Positions 32,423-40,225 of a DNA stretch of 56,157 bases are shown here, piece after piece. The position numbers and the translations under genes were made by a program. Under the pieces are notes generated by a model. That model searched no databases, was not told the origin of the DNA, and saw only the letters and a program-made list of their open reading frames with translations. Source of the stretch: JBFWML01 sp050251635 (GTDB lineage Bacteria; Campylobacterota; Campylobacteria; Campylobacterales; SZUA-545); the NCBI GenBank assembly GCA_050251635.1, contig JBFWML010000010.1, positions 1 to 56,157 of the forward strand, in the 5' to 3' direction. How positions within the stretch are numbered: position 1 is the first letter of the stretch; every line of letters begins with the position of its first letter.

Positions 32423-32686
32423 GTGGCGAAGGAGACCGCCGTCAAAGGGAGTTCCCTTGGGCGGCGGCTACTCATTGAGCTGCTGATTTTTCTCTCGATT
32501 TTATTGGTACTGGCCCTACTGTGGCATCCCGATCTGCTCAACAATCCGCTTAGCAGGGTTGACAGACTCTCCAAAACAGCTATGGTTTCGCCTTGGCACC
32601 CTCTGATGTGGGCGGGCGGCATTTACGGCTTTAGCGGAGTTATCCGGTTGCTCTTGACCCTGGTGAAGAAACTACAGAAGCGTTAG
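32423..32686 (+). CDS. Small membrane protein of unknown function
   Basis: 87 residues from GTG 32423 (GGAAGG seven bases before). Helices at about 14-35 (LLIELLIFLSILLVLALLW) and 59-80, with a short polar loop. I do not recognise the family. It follows the SQR-like gene on the same strand after a hairpin and may be expressed with it at a lower level. Its TAG is antiparallel to the stop of the lipoprotein on the other strand (32683-32686). Confidence 0.55.
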   Translation: MAKETAVKGSSLGRRLLIELLIFLSILLVLALLWHPDLLNNPLSRVDRLSKTAMVSPWHPLMWAGGIYGFSGVIRLLLTLVKKLQKR

Positions 32687-32928
32687 CGCACAATCGTCGG
32701 CGGCGGCGGCGGCGTTGAGCCATCGGCGCTGGTAATCTGCTTAGCCGACCCTTCTTCGCCCGGCTCCTCTTCCGTTTCGCCCGGCTCCGTCGGATTGGCG
32801 GGAATCGGCACGACCACGACGGGCGCACCCCCGCCGATCGACACTTTGGAGCTTCCCTCCTCTCCGCCGCTACATCCCGCAAGTATCAACCCCGCAACCA
32901 GCCAAAGCAAATATTGTCTTTTCATCAT
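32683..32928 (-). CDS. Small acidic, proline-rich lipoprotein
   Basis: 81 residues. Two adjacent ATGs (32928 and 32925) follow AGGAG; the second has better spacing. Lipobox LILAGC (Cys19), then a flexible chain with PANPTEPGETEEEPGEEG and a terminal PPPPPT. No folded domain is evident. It lies seven bases downstream of the helix-turn-helix gene on the same strand. The function is unknown; a surface or envelope spacer is possible. Confidence 0.55.
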   Translation of the reverse strand: MMKRQYLLWLVAGLILAGCSGGEEGSSKVSIGGGAPVVVVPIPANPTEPGETEEEPGEEGSAKQITSADGSTPPPPPTIVR

Positions 32929-32935
32929 GCTTCTC

Positions 32936-33403
32936 CTAGGCGGTTCTGAGCTTATTGGTGACGCTGTTTTTTAGACTGCGCCGCGCATAGCCGAGTTTGG
33001 CAATGCGGTAGTAAATGGTCGATTCAGGCACCTCGACCCCGTACTGCTTGAGGATATAGTCCTGCATCTGGTAAACCGACCAGCTTTTGTTGCTTCTTTC
33101 CAGCACCCGCACCAACCCCGAAAAGATTTCGCTGTCGTACTTCGGGTTGCCCTCTTTGCGCCCTGCTTTTTTGGGCTTGAGCAGATCGAGCCCCCCTTGA
33201 TTAAACAGCTGCAAACACTTCGTTACCGTCTCTCGGTTGACAATCAGCGCCTGCGCCACAGCCTGCAATGACAGCTCCGGCTCGGACAGGAGCTTTTCGA
33301 CAATCATTAAACGCAAACGAAAGGTGCCGTCGGTTGTGTTTTTGATCGTCCGGCGCACCGTTTCAACGGGAATATCTTTACGAATGGATGCAACTCTCGA
33401 CAA
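32936..33403 (-). CDS. Helix-turn-helix protein related to IS630-type transposase N-termini
   Basis: 155 residues from TTG 33403, with a perfect AGGAGG six bases before. Two DNA-binding units: a helix-turn-helix at about 40-75 (SLQAVAQALIVNRETVTKCL) and a winged helix at about 95-140 (SVYQMQDYILKQYGVEVPES, then TIYYRIAKLGY), joined by a basic linker KPKKAGRKEG. This is the arrangement of the N-terminal half of IS630/Tc1-like transposases, but the DDE catalytic domain is missing and no terminal repeats were seen. With its strong ribosome site it looks like a kept regulator rather than debris. It may control the lipoprotein gene downstream. Confidence 0.65.
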   Translation of the reverse strand: MSRVASIRKDIPVETVRRTIKNTTDGTFRLRLMIVEKLLSEPELSLQAVAQALIVNRETVTKCLQLFNQGGLDLLKPKKAGRKEGNPKYDSEIFSGLVRVLERSNKSWSVYQMQDYILKQYGVEVPESTIYYRIAKLGYARRSLKNSVTNKLRTA

Positions 33404-33537
33404 TGCGCTCCTCCTCTAAGCCCGCACGGGCCGGGTTTTGCTGGTAAATAAACAAAAACCGTTCCCCCGCCGAAAACCCTTCAAAGCACGCGGCTTTTGC
33501 CGATTTGAAAGCAATTTGGGCAGAAGGATTCGCCATC

Positions 33538-34365
33538 GTGAAACGACTAATTACCCCGCTGCTTTTGTCCCTTTTACTGCTAGGCTGCGGACCTTCAAAG
33601 AGCGAATATAGGGCGCTGATGGAAGAAAATCAGGCACTTAAAGGCGCCCAGGAGAGACTTTCAAGCAGTCACGGTCAGCTCTTGGAAGAGAACCGGGAGC
33701 TCGCAAGCCGCTTGGATGAACTGACGATGGGCCCCAAAAAGCTCTACGGCGATCTGCTCGCCGCCATGGAGCTGAAAGACTACGCAACCGCCTACCGGCA
33801 GGGCCGGTTGCTCATCGACCGTTTTGGCGAAAGCACCGAAGCGATCCGCGCAAAAACTTCAGTGGCCTACGCGCAAACCATCCTCGAAAAACGAACGCGC
33901 GAAGCGCGATCGCACTTGAGCGTTCAGCACGACTACGCAAGCGGCGCTACGTGGTATTACCACCGTGACGGTGCCGACACCTTGGCGCAAAGCCCGCTCT
34001 ATCTTTATATCGGCCAGCAAAACGGGCAGACATTTTTACGTATCAGGGTTCAGCGCTCGGCGCTTGGGGAGGGTCGCTGGATCGGCTTTGAGGTTCAAAC
34101 CGGAGACGAGAGTTTCAAAATCCCCCTCAAGCCCGAAGAGATCAGGCAAAAATCCGTTGCCGGAGGGGTGTGGCAGTGGCACGACCGCACGATGGACGAA
34201 GGGGGGCGGCAGCTTGTGCGCGCGATTGTTCGATCGCAGGGCACGCGCGTGCTCTTCTTTGGGGAAGACCCGCAAGAGATCGCGCTGACACCCGCCGAGG
34301 TGCGCATGATCGCCCAAATGCTCGAGGCCTACGACGCCCTAAGCAGCTACCCGTTGGCCCCCTGA
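33538..34365 (+). CDS. Lipoprotein with coiled coil, unknown function
   Basis: 275 residues from GTG 33538; AGAAGGA lies upstream. Signal with lipobox LLLLGC, then a coiled coil at about 23-70 (ALMEENQALKGAQERLSSSH), a helical stretch (75-125) that resembles a TPR-like repeat, and a beta-rich C-terminal half with YLYIGQQNGQTFLRIRVQ and WIGFEVQTGDESFKIPL. Not recognised. Likely periplasmic, anchored in a membrane. The end overlaps the minus-strand gene by 19 bases. Confidence 0.65.
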   Translation: MKRLITPLLLSLLLLGCGPSKSEYRALMEENQALKGAQERLSSSHGQLLEENRELASRLDELTMGPKKLYGDLLAAMELKDYATAYRQGRLLIDRFGESTEAIRAKTSVAYAQTILEKRTREARSHLSVQHDYASGATWYYHRDGADTLAQSPLYLYIGQQNGQTFLRIRVQRSALGEGRWIGFEVQTGDESFKIPLKPEEIRQKSVAGGVWQWHDRTMDEGGRQLVRAIVRSQGTRVLFFGEDPQEIALTPAEVRMIAQMLEAYDALSSYPLAP

Positions 34366-34793
34366 AGCGATTGGGCATATTCCCTAAAACGCTCGATCAT
34401 CTGCTGCATCTGCCCCGCATCCAGCGAGGTGAGTGAAGGAAGCCGCTTCATCAGCGCTTCGCCCTCCTTAGCCCGGGAGGCGATAATGTCCGGATACTTG
34501 GTCTCTTTAAGCAGCAGCAAGGAGTGCTTAATCAGCTCCATCAGCCGGACGACCTCTTCTTCTTCTTTGGGGTCATAAAAAAACTCATACCGCTGACCCG
34601 CCACAATCAAGACGCCCCGTTTTCGGCCATCGGCGGCGGGCCGCACGGTTTTGGGAACGGCGGCAACCTCCCCCAGAAGCGATTTTTCTTGCATGCCAAA
34701 CCGGTGGCGCAGCTGAAAAACCATCATCAAAACGGCGGCGATCAATAAAATTCCCAGCGCGATTAACGCCAGCAAAAGTGCGGTCTCACTCAA
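34347..34793 (-). CDS. Membrane-anchored protein of unknown function
   Basis: 148 residues from TTG 34793, chosen because the membrane helix (LLLALIALGILLIAAVLMMV) begins at once. The rest is cytoplasmic in outlook: a basic loop, then a helical acidic part (YDPKEEEEVVRLMELIKHSL) to the end. It lies downstream of the glnA terminator on the same strand. No family was recognised. Its 3' end overlaps the 3' end of the lipoprotein gene opposite. Confidence 0.5.
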   Translation of the reverse strand: MSETALLLALIALGILLIAAVLMMVFQLRHRFGMQEKSLLGEVAAVPKTVRPAADGRKRGVLIVAGQRYEFFYDPKEEEEVVRLMELIKHSLLLLKETKYPDIIASRAKEGEALMKRLPSLTSLDAGQMQQMIERFREYAQSLQGANG

Positions 34794-34854
34794 ACGAGGC
34801 CTTTGGATTGGACTGAATTTTCGGGGTGTTCATAAAGTTGAAGCAAAAAGAGGG

Positions 34855-34882
34855 CCAAAGCCCGCTCGAAAGCAGGCTTTGG
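34855..34882 (-). terminator. Rho-independent terminator of glnA
   Basis: On the minus strand CCAAAGCC and GGCTTTGG form an eight-pair stem (plus 34875-34882 with 34855-34862), extended by inner pairs, followed by CCCTCTTTTT. It lies 14 bases after the glnA stop. Confidence 0.75.
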
Positions 34883-34896
34883 AGAGTGCGGTACAA

Positions 34897-36333
34897 TCAG
34901 CAGGAGTAGGTGCTGACGAACTCGTAGGGGTGGGGGCGGGCTTCCCAAGGCCAAATCTCGGATTTGAACTTGTAGTGCTGGTAGTTCTGGATGAACTCTT
35001 CGCTCATCACGCCGCCCTCTTTGAGGTACTTGCGATCGGCCAGCATGCACTCAACCGCTTCGCGCAGGGTGTGGGGCATCTGCTGGATACCTTTTTCGCG
35101 GATCTCATCAAGGCTCAGTTCGAACAGGTCCATCTCCATGGGCGCGCCCGGGTCGATCTTGTTCTTGATACCGTCGATACCGGCCATCATCTGAGCAACC
35201 ATCGCCAAGTAGGGGTTGGCGGTGCTGTCCGGGAACCGGAACTCAACACGCTTGGCGTTGGCGCCGCTCACATAGGGAATCCGGCAGGAGGCGGAGCGGT
35301 TCTGAGCCGAGTAGGTCAGAATGCTGGGCGCTTCAAAACCGGGAATCAAACGCTTGTAGCTGTTGGTCGAGGCGTTGGAGAAGGCCGCGATGGAGCGGGC
35401 GTGCTTCAAAACGCCGCCCACATAATGCAACGCGGTTTCGCTCAAGCCCTGATATTTGTCACCGGCAAAGGTGTTTTTGCCGTCTTTCCAGATCGACTGG
35501 TGGCAATGCATGCCGTTGCCGTTGTCGCCATAAAGCGGCTTGGGCATAAAGGTGGCGGTTTTACCGTTGAGGTGCGCAACGTTTTTGATGACGTACTTGA
35601 GCTTCTGAACGTTGTCGGCAGCTTCAAGCAGGGTGCCGAACTTCACGCCCACTTCGCCCTGACCGACGGCCACTTCGTGGTGGCTGATGTTCACATCAAG
35701 ACCCACTTCGACAAGGGTTTTCACCATCTCGGCGCGCAGATCGACCATGCTGTCAACGGGGGCAACGGGGAAGTAGCCGCCCTTGGTGCCGGGCCGGTGG
35801 CCGCTGTTGGGGCGGTCGTCGAATTTGGTGCCGGAGTTCCAAGTGCCCTCTTCGCTGTCCACTTCGTAGTACTGGCAGTTGGCGTTGTCGCGGACACGCA
35901 CTTCGTCAAATACGAAGAACTCGTTTTCGGGGCCGAAGTAAACGGTATCGCCCAGTCCGGTCGTTTTCAAGAACTCCATCGCTTTTTTGGCGATCGAGCG
36001 GGGGCAATGCTCGTAGGGCTGGTTTTTATAGATATCCCACACATCACAGAAAACAACCGCGGTCGGATCGGCGGTGAAGGGGTCCATAAAGACGGTGCCG
36101 GCATCGGGCACGAGGATCATGTCGGACTTGTTGATCGGCTGCCATGCGGGGATGGAGCTGCCGTCGAAGGGAAGGCCGTTTTTAAAGGTCTCTTCGGTCA
36201 CATACTTGATCGTATAGTTAACATGGTGCCAAACGCCCTTGATATCGGTAAAGCGAAAGTCCACGAACTCGACGTTGTTCTCTTTAACCACTTTCTGGAA
36301 CTTGGCAAAATCTTCTGCCTTGACGTTAAACAT
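34897..36333 (-). CDS. glnA: Glutamine synthetase, type I
   Basis: 478 residues from ATG 36333 (AAGGAG before). It makes glutamine from glutamate, ammonia and ATP. Seen: FRFTDIKGVWHHV, the signature LPFDGSSIPAW, metal ligands in FGPENEFFVFD, NGNGMHCHQSIWKDGK and the Arg-rich NRSASCRIPYVSG. The segment DLFELSLDE takes the place of NLYDLPPEE, so the Tyr that GlnE adenylylates in enterobacteria is Phe here. Helicobacter GlnA is likewise not adenylylated, so control must be by other means. With cowN in the same window, ammonia assimilation linked to nitrogen fixation is likely. Confidence 0.97.
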   Translation of the reverse strand: MFNVKAEDFAKFQKVVKENNVEFVDFRFTDIKGVWHHVNYTIKYVTEETFKNGLPFDGSSIPAWQPINKSDMILVPDAGTVFMDPFTADPTAVVFCDVWDIYKNQPYEHCPRSIAKKAMEFLKTTGLGDTVYFGPENEFFVFDEVRVRDNANCQYYEVDSEEGTWNSGTKFDDRPNSGHRPGTKGGYFPVAPVDSMVDLRAEMVKTLVEVGLDVNISHHEVAVGQGEVGVKFGTLLEAADNVQKLKYVIKNVAHLNGKTATFMPKPLYGDNGNGMHCHQSIWKDGKNTFAGDKYQGLSETALHYVGGVLKHARSIAAFSNASTNSYKRLIPGFEAPSILTYSAQNRSASCRIPYVSGANAKRVEFRFPDSTANPYLAMVAQMMAGIDGIKNKIDPGAPMEMDLFELSLDEIREKGIQQMPHTLREAVECMLADRKYLKEGGVMSEEFIQNYQHYKFKSEIWPWEARPHPYEFVSTYSC

Positions 36334-36376
36334 CACACACTCCTTCTTTCCCTGAGATGATTGTTTGATCCGGGCC

Positions 36377-36382
36377 ATTTTA
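36377..36382 (-). promoter_or_regulatory. Candidate -10 box of glnA
   Basis: TAAAAT on the minus strand, 43 bases before the ATG, with no other strong element in the gap. Confidence 0.4.
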
Positions 36383-36416
36383 GCCGAATGGTGTTGACGA
36401 TTCTGTAGCGCTCTGC

Positions 36417-37217
36417 CTAAATTTTAATCATTTGCATTTTCCGTTCAGCGAACCACGCCGCTTCGCGGTATCCAACCGATCGGGCCAGCTCATAGGCCCG
36501 TTCCAAATCCTGCGCCACATGGCACACATCATGGGCGTCACTGCCGAAGGTGACGGGGATTTTCAGCGCAAACGCCGCCTGCAAAATAGCCCGTGAAGGG
36601 TACTGTTCGGCCACCGGTTTTCGCCATCCGGCGGTGTTGATTTCGATGGCCATGCCGTTTTCTTTGACCGCTTCAAGCGCCTGCATCACCGCTTCGTCCG
36701 CACCGCGGTCTTTAAAGTGGCCAAAGACTTTGATCAGATCAAAATGGCCCGCGATGTCAAAGTGCCCGCTTGCGGCCATCTCCCCCATGGCGGCAAAGTA
36801 GTCCCGCCAGACGTGATCGAGATTGCGCTTGGCGTATTCGCCGATAAAAGCCGGATTATCAAAGCCCCAGCCACTCAAAAAATGCACCGACCCGATACGG
36901 TAATCCACGCGGCGCTCAAGCACGCGATCGTCCATTTTGCCGGGCAGCCAGTCCATTTCGTAGCCCCTCAGCAGCCTAATGCGATCGCCCAGACGTTTTT
37001 GAAGCGACTCGATCTCCGCTTCGTATTCGTCCATCTCTTCCGCCGCCATCCGGTAACCCGCATCCCAAAAAAGCGGCGCATGATCGCTAAACCCGTAGTG
37101 GGTCACGCCCGCCTCGATCGCCGCGAGCACATAAGCTTCCATCGACCCTTGCGCGTGGTGGCAACGCGCCGTGTGGGCATGCAGATCGACCCTTGAGATT
37201 TTCTTCATTTTAAGCAT
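36417..37217 (-). CDS. PHP-family histidinol-phosphatase-like phosphoesterase
   Basis: 266 residues. The PHP metal-site motifs are visible: RVDLHAHTARCHH near residue 9, FSDHAP, GYEMDWL, GSVHFL, DIAGHFDLIKVFGH and TFGSDAHD. Length and motifs match HisK/HisJ-type histidinol phosphatases, which perform the last phosphate removal in histidine synthesis; related PHP enzymes act on other phosphates. It stands divergent from cheZ and next to glnA. The start may be ATG 37217 or the ATG three codons later; neither has a strong ribosome site. Confidence 0.8.
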   Translation of the reverse strand: MLKMKKISRVDLHAHTARCHHAQGSMEAYVLAAIEAGVTHYGFSDHAPLFWDAGYRMAAEEMDEYEAEIESLQKRLGDRIRLLRGYEMDWLPGKMDDRVLERRVDYRIGSVHFLSGWGFDNPAFIGEYAKRNLDHVWRDYFAAMGEMAASGHFDIAGHFDLIKVFGHFKDRGADEAVMQALEAVKENGMAIEINTAGWRKPVAEQYPSRAILQAAFALKIPVTFGSDAHDVCHVAQDLERAYELARSVGYREAAWFAERKMQMIKI

Positions 37218-37240
37218 CTTTATTAAGGAAAGGTGATAGG

Positions 37241-37246
37241 ATTATA
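37241..37246 (-). promoter_or_regulatory. Consensus -10 box of the histidinol-phosphatase-like gene
   Basis: TATAAT on the minus strand, 23 bases before the ATG; the transcript would have a leader of only about 15 bases. Confidence 0.5.
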
Positions 37247-37300
37247 GCTTATGCCCACGCGGCTGCCAATCTCGGCAAGGCCCATTCCAAGGAAAAACGG

Positions 37301-37975
37301 ATGACCCAAGAAGAGCTCGATGCGCTCATGAGCCAAGACTTTGAAGCCGGTTCCTTCGAAGGCGAAGAGGCGGCCCAAGGCGATGACCAGCCCGAGATCG
37401 ACGAAAAAGATTTCCGCGTCACCTCCCGGACCCAATGGCCGCCGCCGCCGCCGACCAACGAGCACCGCGTCGTTCATCAGCTTGATGAAGTGACCCGCGA
37501 AACCGAAGAGAAGTCCAGCCAGATCTTCGACATCATGGAGGCGATCAGCAACGACGCCATGGAGACCGAAGGGATCACGGGCCGCTTAAAAGACGACATC
37601 GGGCTCATCAAAGAGAGCTTCGAGCGGCTCCACAGCCACTTTCCGGCCATTAAAACCTTCAAAACCCAGCTTGAGCGCTGCGAAGAGATGGAGAAGCTGA
37701 TCGTCCAGGTGGGCCAGATCGCTCAAAACACCAACGATCAGATCATGGTTGCGATGGATGTCATGCAGTTTCAGGATATTCACCGCCAGAAGATCGAACG
37801 GGTGATCAACGTTATGCGCGCCCTTTCGCGCTATATGAATTCGCTCTTTGATAGCAAAGTCGCCGACGAAAAACGGGTCAGCAGCGCCGTGCATATCGCC
37901 GGGGATCACACCGAAGAGGTCGTGGACGAAGAGGATATCGAAGCGCTGATCGCGGCCTTTGGGGGCAAAAAATAG
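37301..37975 (+). CDS. cheZ: Chemotaxis phosphatase CheZ (epsilon type)
   Basis: 224 residues, AAGGA before ATG. The long helical core holds VAMDVMQFQDIHRQKIERV (about 147-165), equal to the active-site helix of CheZ with its catalytic Asp and Gln; the C-terminal tail ALIAAFGGKK can bind CheY. The N-terminus MTQEELDALMSQ is a FliM/FliN-like motif typical of the Campylobacter and Helicobacter protein. It removes phosphate from CheY-P. The TAG stop is embedded in ATAG, which provides the only possible start of the next gene. Confidence 0.85.
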   Translation: MTQEELDALMSQDFEAGSFEGEEAAQGDDQPEIDEKDFRVTSRTQWPPPPPTNEHRVVHQLDEVTRETEEKSSQIFDIMEAISNDAMETEGITGRLKDDIGLIKESFERLHSHFPAIKTFKTQLERCEEMEKLIVQVGQIAQNTNDQIMVAMDVMQFQDIHRQKIERVINVMRALSRYMNSLFDSKVADEKRVSSAVHIAGDHTEEVVDEEDIEALIAAFGGKK

Positions 37976-39222
37976 AACTCCTCGCTCCCGCGGGCGATCC
38001 GGAGAAACTGCGCATCGCCCTCGCCTTCGGGGCCGACGCGGTTTACGGCGGCGTCAGCCACTTTTCCCTGCGCCTTCGCAGCGGCAAAGAGTTTACGCTG
38101 GAAACCTTCGCCGAAGGGATCGCCCACGCCCACAATCTCGGCAAAAAAGTCTATGTGACCGTTAACGGTTTTCCCTTCAACTCCCAAATCAAACTGTTTG
38201 AAAACCATTTAGCCCAGATGCGCGATCTGCGCCCCGACGCGCTGATCGTCGCCAGTCCCGGCACCGTGCGGCTGGCCAAAAAAATCGCGCCCGACATTCC
38301 GCTGCACCTTTCGACGCAGGCCAATGTGCTCAATACCCTCGACGCCGAAGCCTATTACGACATGGGCGTAAAGCGGATTATCGCCGCGCGGGAGATGAGC
38401 CTGAAGGATTTAGAGGCAATCAAAACAGCCTTGCCCGATCTGGAGCTCGAGATCTTCGTCCACGGCTCGATGTGTTTTGCCTACAGCGGCCGCTGTCTGG
38501 TTTCCAGCCTGCAAACGGGGCGCGTGGCCAACCGGGGCAGCTGCGCCAACGACTGCCGTTTTCCCTACCGCGTCTATGTGGAAAACGAGGAATCCGGCGT
38601 GCTCATGCGGGTGGACGAAACCGAAGAGGGTACCTACCTCTTTAACGCCAAAGACCTCAATATGATCGCCCACCTGGAGGAGATCGCAAAAAGCGGCGTC
38701 ATCGACAGCCTCAAGATCGAAGGGCGCACCAAAAGCGCCTATTACGTCGCGGCGGTGACGCGGGCCTACCGCATGGCGCTCAGCGATCTGGCGGCGGGAA
38801 CGTTCGATCCGGCCCGCTACGAAGCGGAACTGATGACAACCAAACACCGGGGTTTTACCGACGGTTATCTGGTTAAACGCCCCTACGAAAAAGAGAGCGA
38901 TCAAAAGCTCGACTCCAGCCAGTCGGAGGGCAGCCATCAGGTGGTGGCGCAGGTGGACGCCGGCGGTGAGAGTTTTCACGCTTTAGGCCGGGTCGATCCG
39001 GGCGAGCCGCTGGAAATTGTTGCGCCCCCCGAGGCGCTGCTCGAACCCGCCGCGAACGAACTGGGTGGTGTTTCAGAAGAAAATGGCCGTTTTTTTGTTA
39101 GCCTTTTGCGCGTTGAAACCGTTTCGGGCAAGGTGCTCAGCGCCGTGCACTCGGGCAACCTCAACGCGATTAAGTTACCGACCAAACTCCCCCAATACAC
39201 CTTTTTAAGGAAGCCGATATGA
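37972..39222 (+). CDS. U32-family protein (TrhP/YegQ-like) with an apparent ATA start codon
   Basis: 416 residues counted from ATA 37972. The frame reads xELLAPAGDPEKLRIALAFG then ADAVYGGV, the canonical N-terminus of U32 proteins, yet the codon before GAA is ATA and no ATG, GTG, TTG or CTG occurs in frame between the last upstream stop and 37975. The first ordinary start is GTG 38155, which would remove 61 conserved residues. The cysteine-rich block GRCLVSSLQTGRVANRGSCA, followed by NDCRFPY, is kept, as in prephenate-dependent tRNA uridine-34 hydroxylases. ATAG overlaps the cheZ stop the way ATGA does elsewhere; GGGGG six bases upstream may serve as ribosome site. It overlaps purE by four bases. 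Confidence 0.8.
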   Translation: MELLAPAGDPEKLRIALAFGADAVYGGVSHFSLRLRSGKEFTLETFAEGIAHAHNLGKKVYVTVNGFPFNSQIKLFENHLAQMRDLRPDALIVASPGTVRLAKKIAPDIPLHLSTQANVLNTLDAEAYYDMGVKRIIAAREMSLKDLEAIKTALPDLELEIFVHGSMCFAYSGRCLVSSLQTGRVANRGSCANDCRFPYRVYVENEESGVLMRVDETEEGTYLFNAKDLNMIAHLEEIAKSGVIDSLKIEGRTKSAYYVAAVTRAYRMALSDLAAGTFDPARYEAELMTTKHRGFTDGYLVKRPYEKESDQKLDSSQSEGSHQVVAQVDAGGESFHALGRVDPGEPLEIVAPPEALLEPAANELGGVSEENGRFFVSLLRVETVSGKVLSAVHSGNLNAIKLPTKLPQYTFLRKPI

Positions 39223-39722
39223 CCCCCTTCGTTTCGATTATCATGGGCAGCAAGAGTGACTACGAATCGCAGATGAAGTTCTGCGCCGAGACGCTGGAGC
39301 GCTTTGGCGTCCCCTACGAACTGCTGGTTGCGTCGGCCCACCGCACCCCTGAGCGCACCAAAACCTACGTCAAAGAGGCCGAAGCCAAGGGCGCGCAGAT
39401 CTTTATCTGCGCGGCGGGCATGGCGGCACACTTAGCGGGCGCAGTCGCGGCGGCCACCACCAAACCGGTGCTGGGCGTCCCCATGACCGGCGGCGCGCTT
39501 AACGGCGTGGACGCGCTCTATTCCACCGTGCAGATGCCTTCGGGAATGCCCGTGGGCACCGTGGCGATCGGCAAAGCGGGCGCGATCAACGCCGCCTATC
39601 TGGCGGTGCAGATTCTCTCCCTCAACAATCCGGCCTTTGCCCAAAAACTGATCGACGATCGCCGGGATATGGCCGTTCAGGTCGAAAAAGATTCCGCCAC
39701 CATCGAGGTTCGTCTCAAATAA
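39219..39722 (+). CDS. purE: N5-carboxyaminoimidazole ribonucleotide mutase, PurE
   Basis: 167 residues. It rearranges N5-CAIR to CAIR in purine synthesis. Seen: SIIMGSKSDYE at 6-16, VASAHRTPERT and the glycine-rich AAGMAAHLAGAVAAATTKPV with GVPMTGGALNGVDAL. The start overlaps the U32 gene stop (ATGA). It is in the conserved cheZ-to-waaA order. Confidence 0.97.
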   Translation: MTPFVSIIMGSKSDYESQMKFCAETLERFGVPYELLVASAHRTPERTKTYVKEAEAKGAQIFICAAGMAAHLAGAVAAATTKPVLGVPMTGGALNGVDALYSTVQMPSGMPVGTVAIGKAGAINAAYLAVQILSLNNPAFAQKLIDDRRDMAVQVEKDSATIEVRLK

Positions 39723-39731
39723 GGAGCAGCT

Positions 39732-40214
39732 ATGCAAACCTGGTTAAGCATTGAGGAGTTTTCCAAACTGGCGGGCAAAAACCCCGACGATATTGAGCAG
39801 CTCTGCGAAGAGAATAAGCTCGTCAGCAAGATCGAGCGGGGAAAACGCTATATCGAAAGCGCCAGTGCCACCAGCGTTTTGCTGCCCAAAAAGGTCGAAG
39901 AGGAGCTGGTGATCGACAACCCCTCCACGGCGATGAGTTTTGTGGAGAAAACCGTCGGCACGATCCTCTCGATGCACGAAAAGGTCGTCGACGCCAAGGA
40001 CGAAACCCTCGAAGCGCTCAGAAACGAAAACCAGTTTCTCAAAGAGGGTCTGCTGGCGATGCAGGACTTGTACGAAGAGGATCGCAAGGCGATCGAGGTC
40101 TTGACCAAACAGCTTTCGATGACCCAAGAGGAGCTGGAGTTTGTCAAACGCAAATACAAACTGATGTGGGGCAAGGCGATCCAGTACGCCGGCGAAAAGA
40201 CCGCCAAAAATTAA
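39732..40214 (+). CDS. DUF3972 coiled-coil protein
   Basis: 160 residues, AAGGAG before ATG. The N-terminal part (WLSIEEFSKLAGKNPDDIEQ) reads like a MerR- or excisionase-type winged helix; a long coiled coil follows (about 70-145). This is the Campylobacterota-specific DUF3972 family that sits between purE and glyQ. The function is unknown; a DNA- or protein-binding adaptor is possible. Confidence 0.8.
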   Translation: MQTWLSIEEFSKLAGKNPDDIEQLCEENKLVSKIERGKRYIESASATSVLLPKKVEEELVIDNPSTAMSFVEKTVGTILSMHEKVVDAKDETLEALRNENQFLKEGLLAMQDLYEEDRKAIEVLTKQLSMTQEELEFVKRKYKLMWGKAIQYAGEKTAKN

Positions 40215-40225
40215 TTTCTAGGTAA

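Noticed and set aside
34879..36360. 493-codon plus-strand open frame antisense to glnA
   Set aside because: Mirror of the glnA frame, no ribosome site, low-complexity composition.
38155..39222. U32 gene starting at GTG 38155
   Set aside because: It would lose ELLAPAGDPEKL and ADAVYGGV, which are conserved in the family and encoded in the same frame directly upstream.
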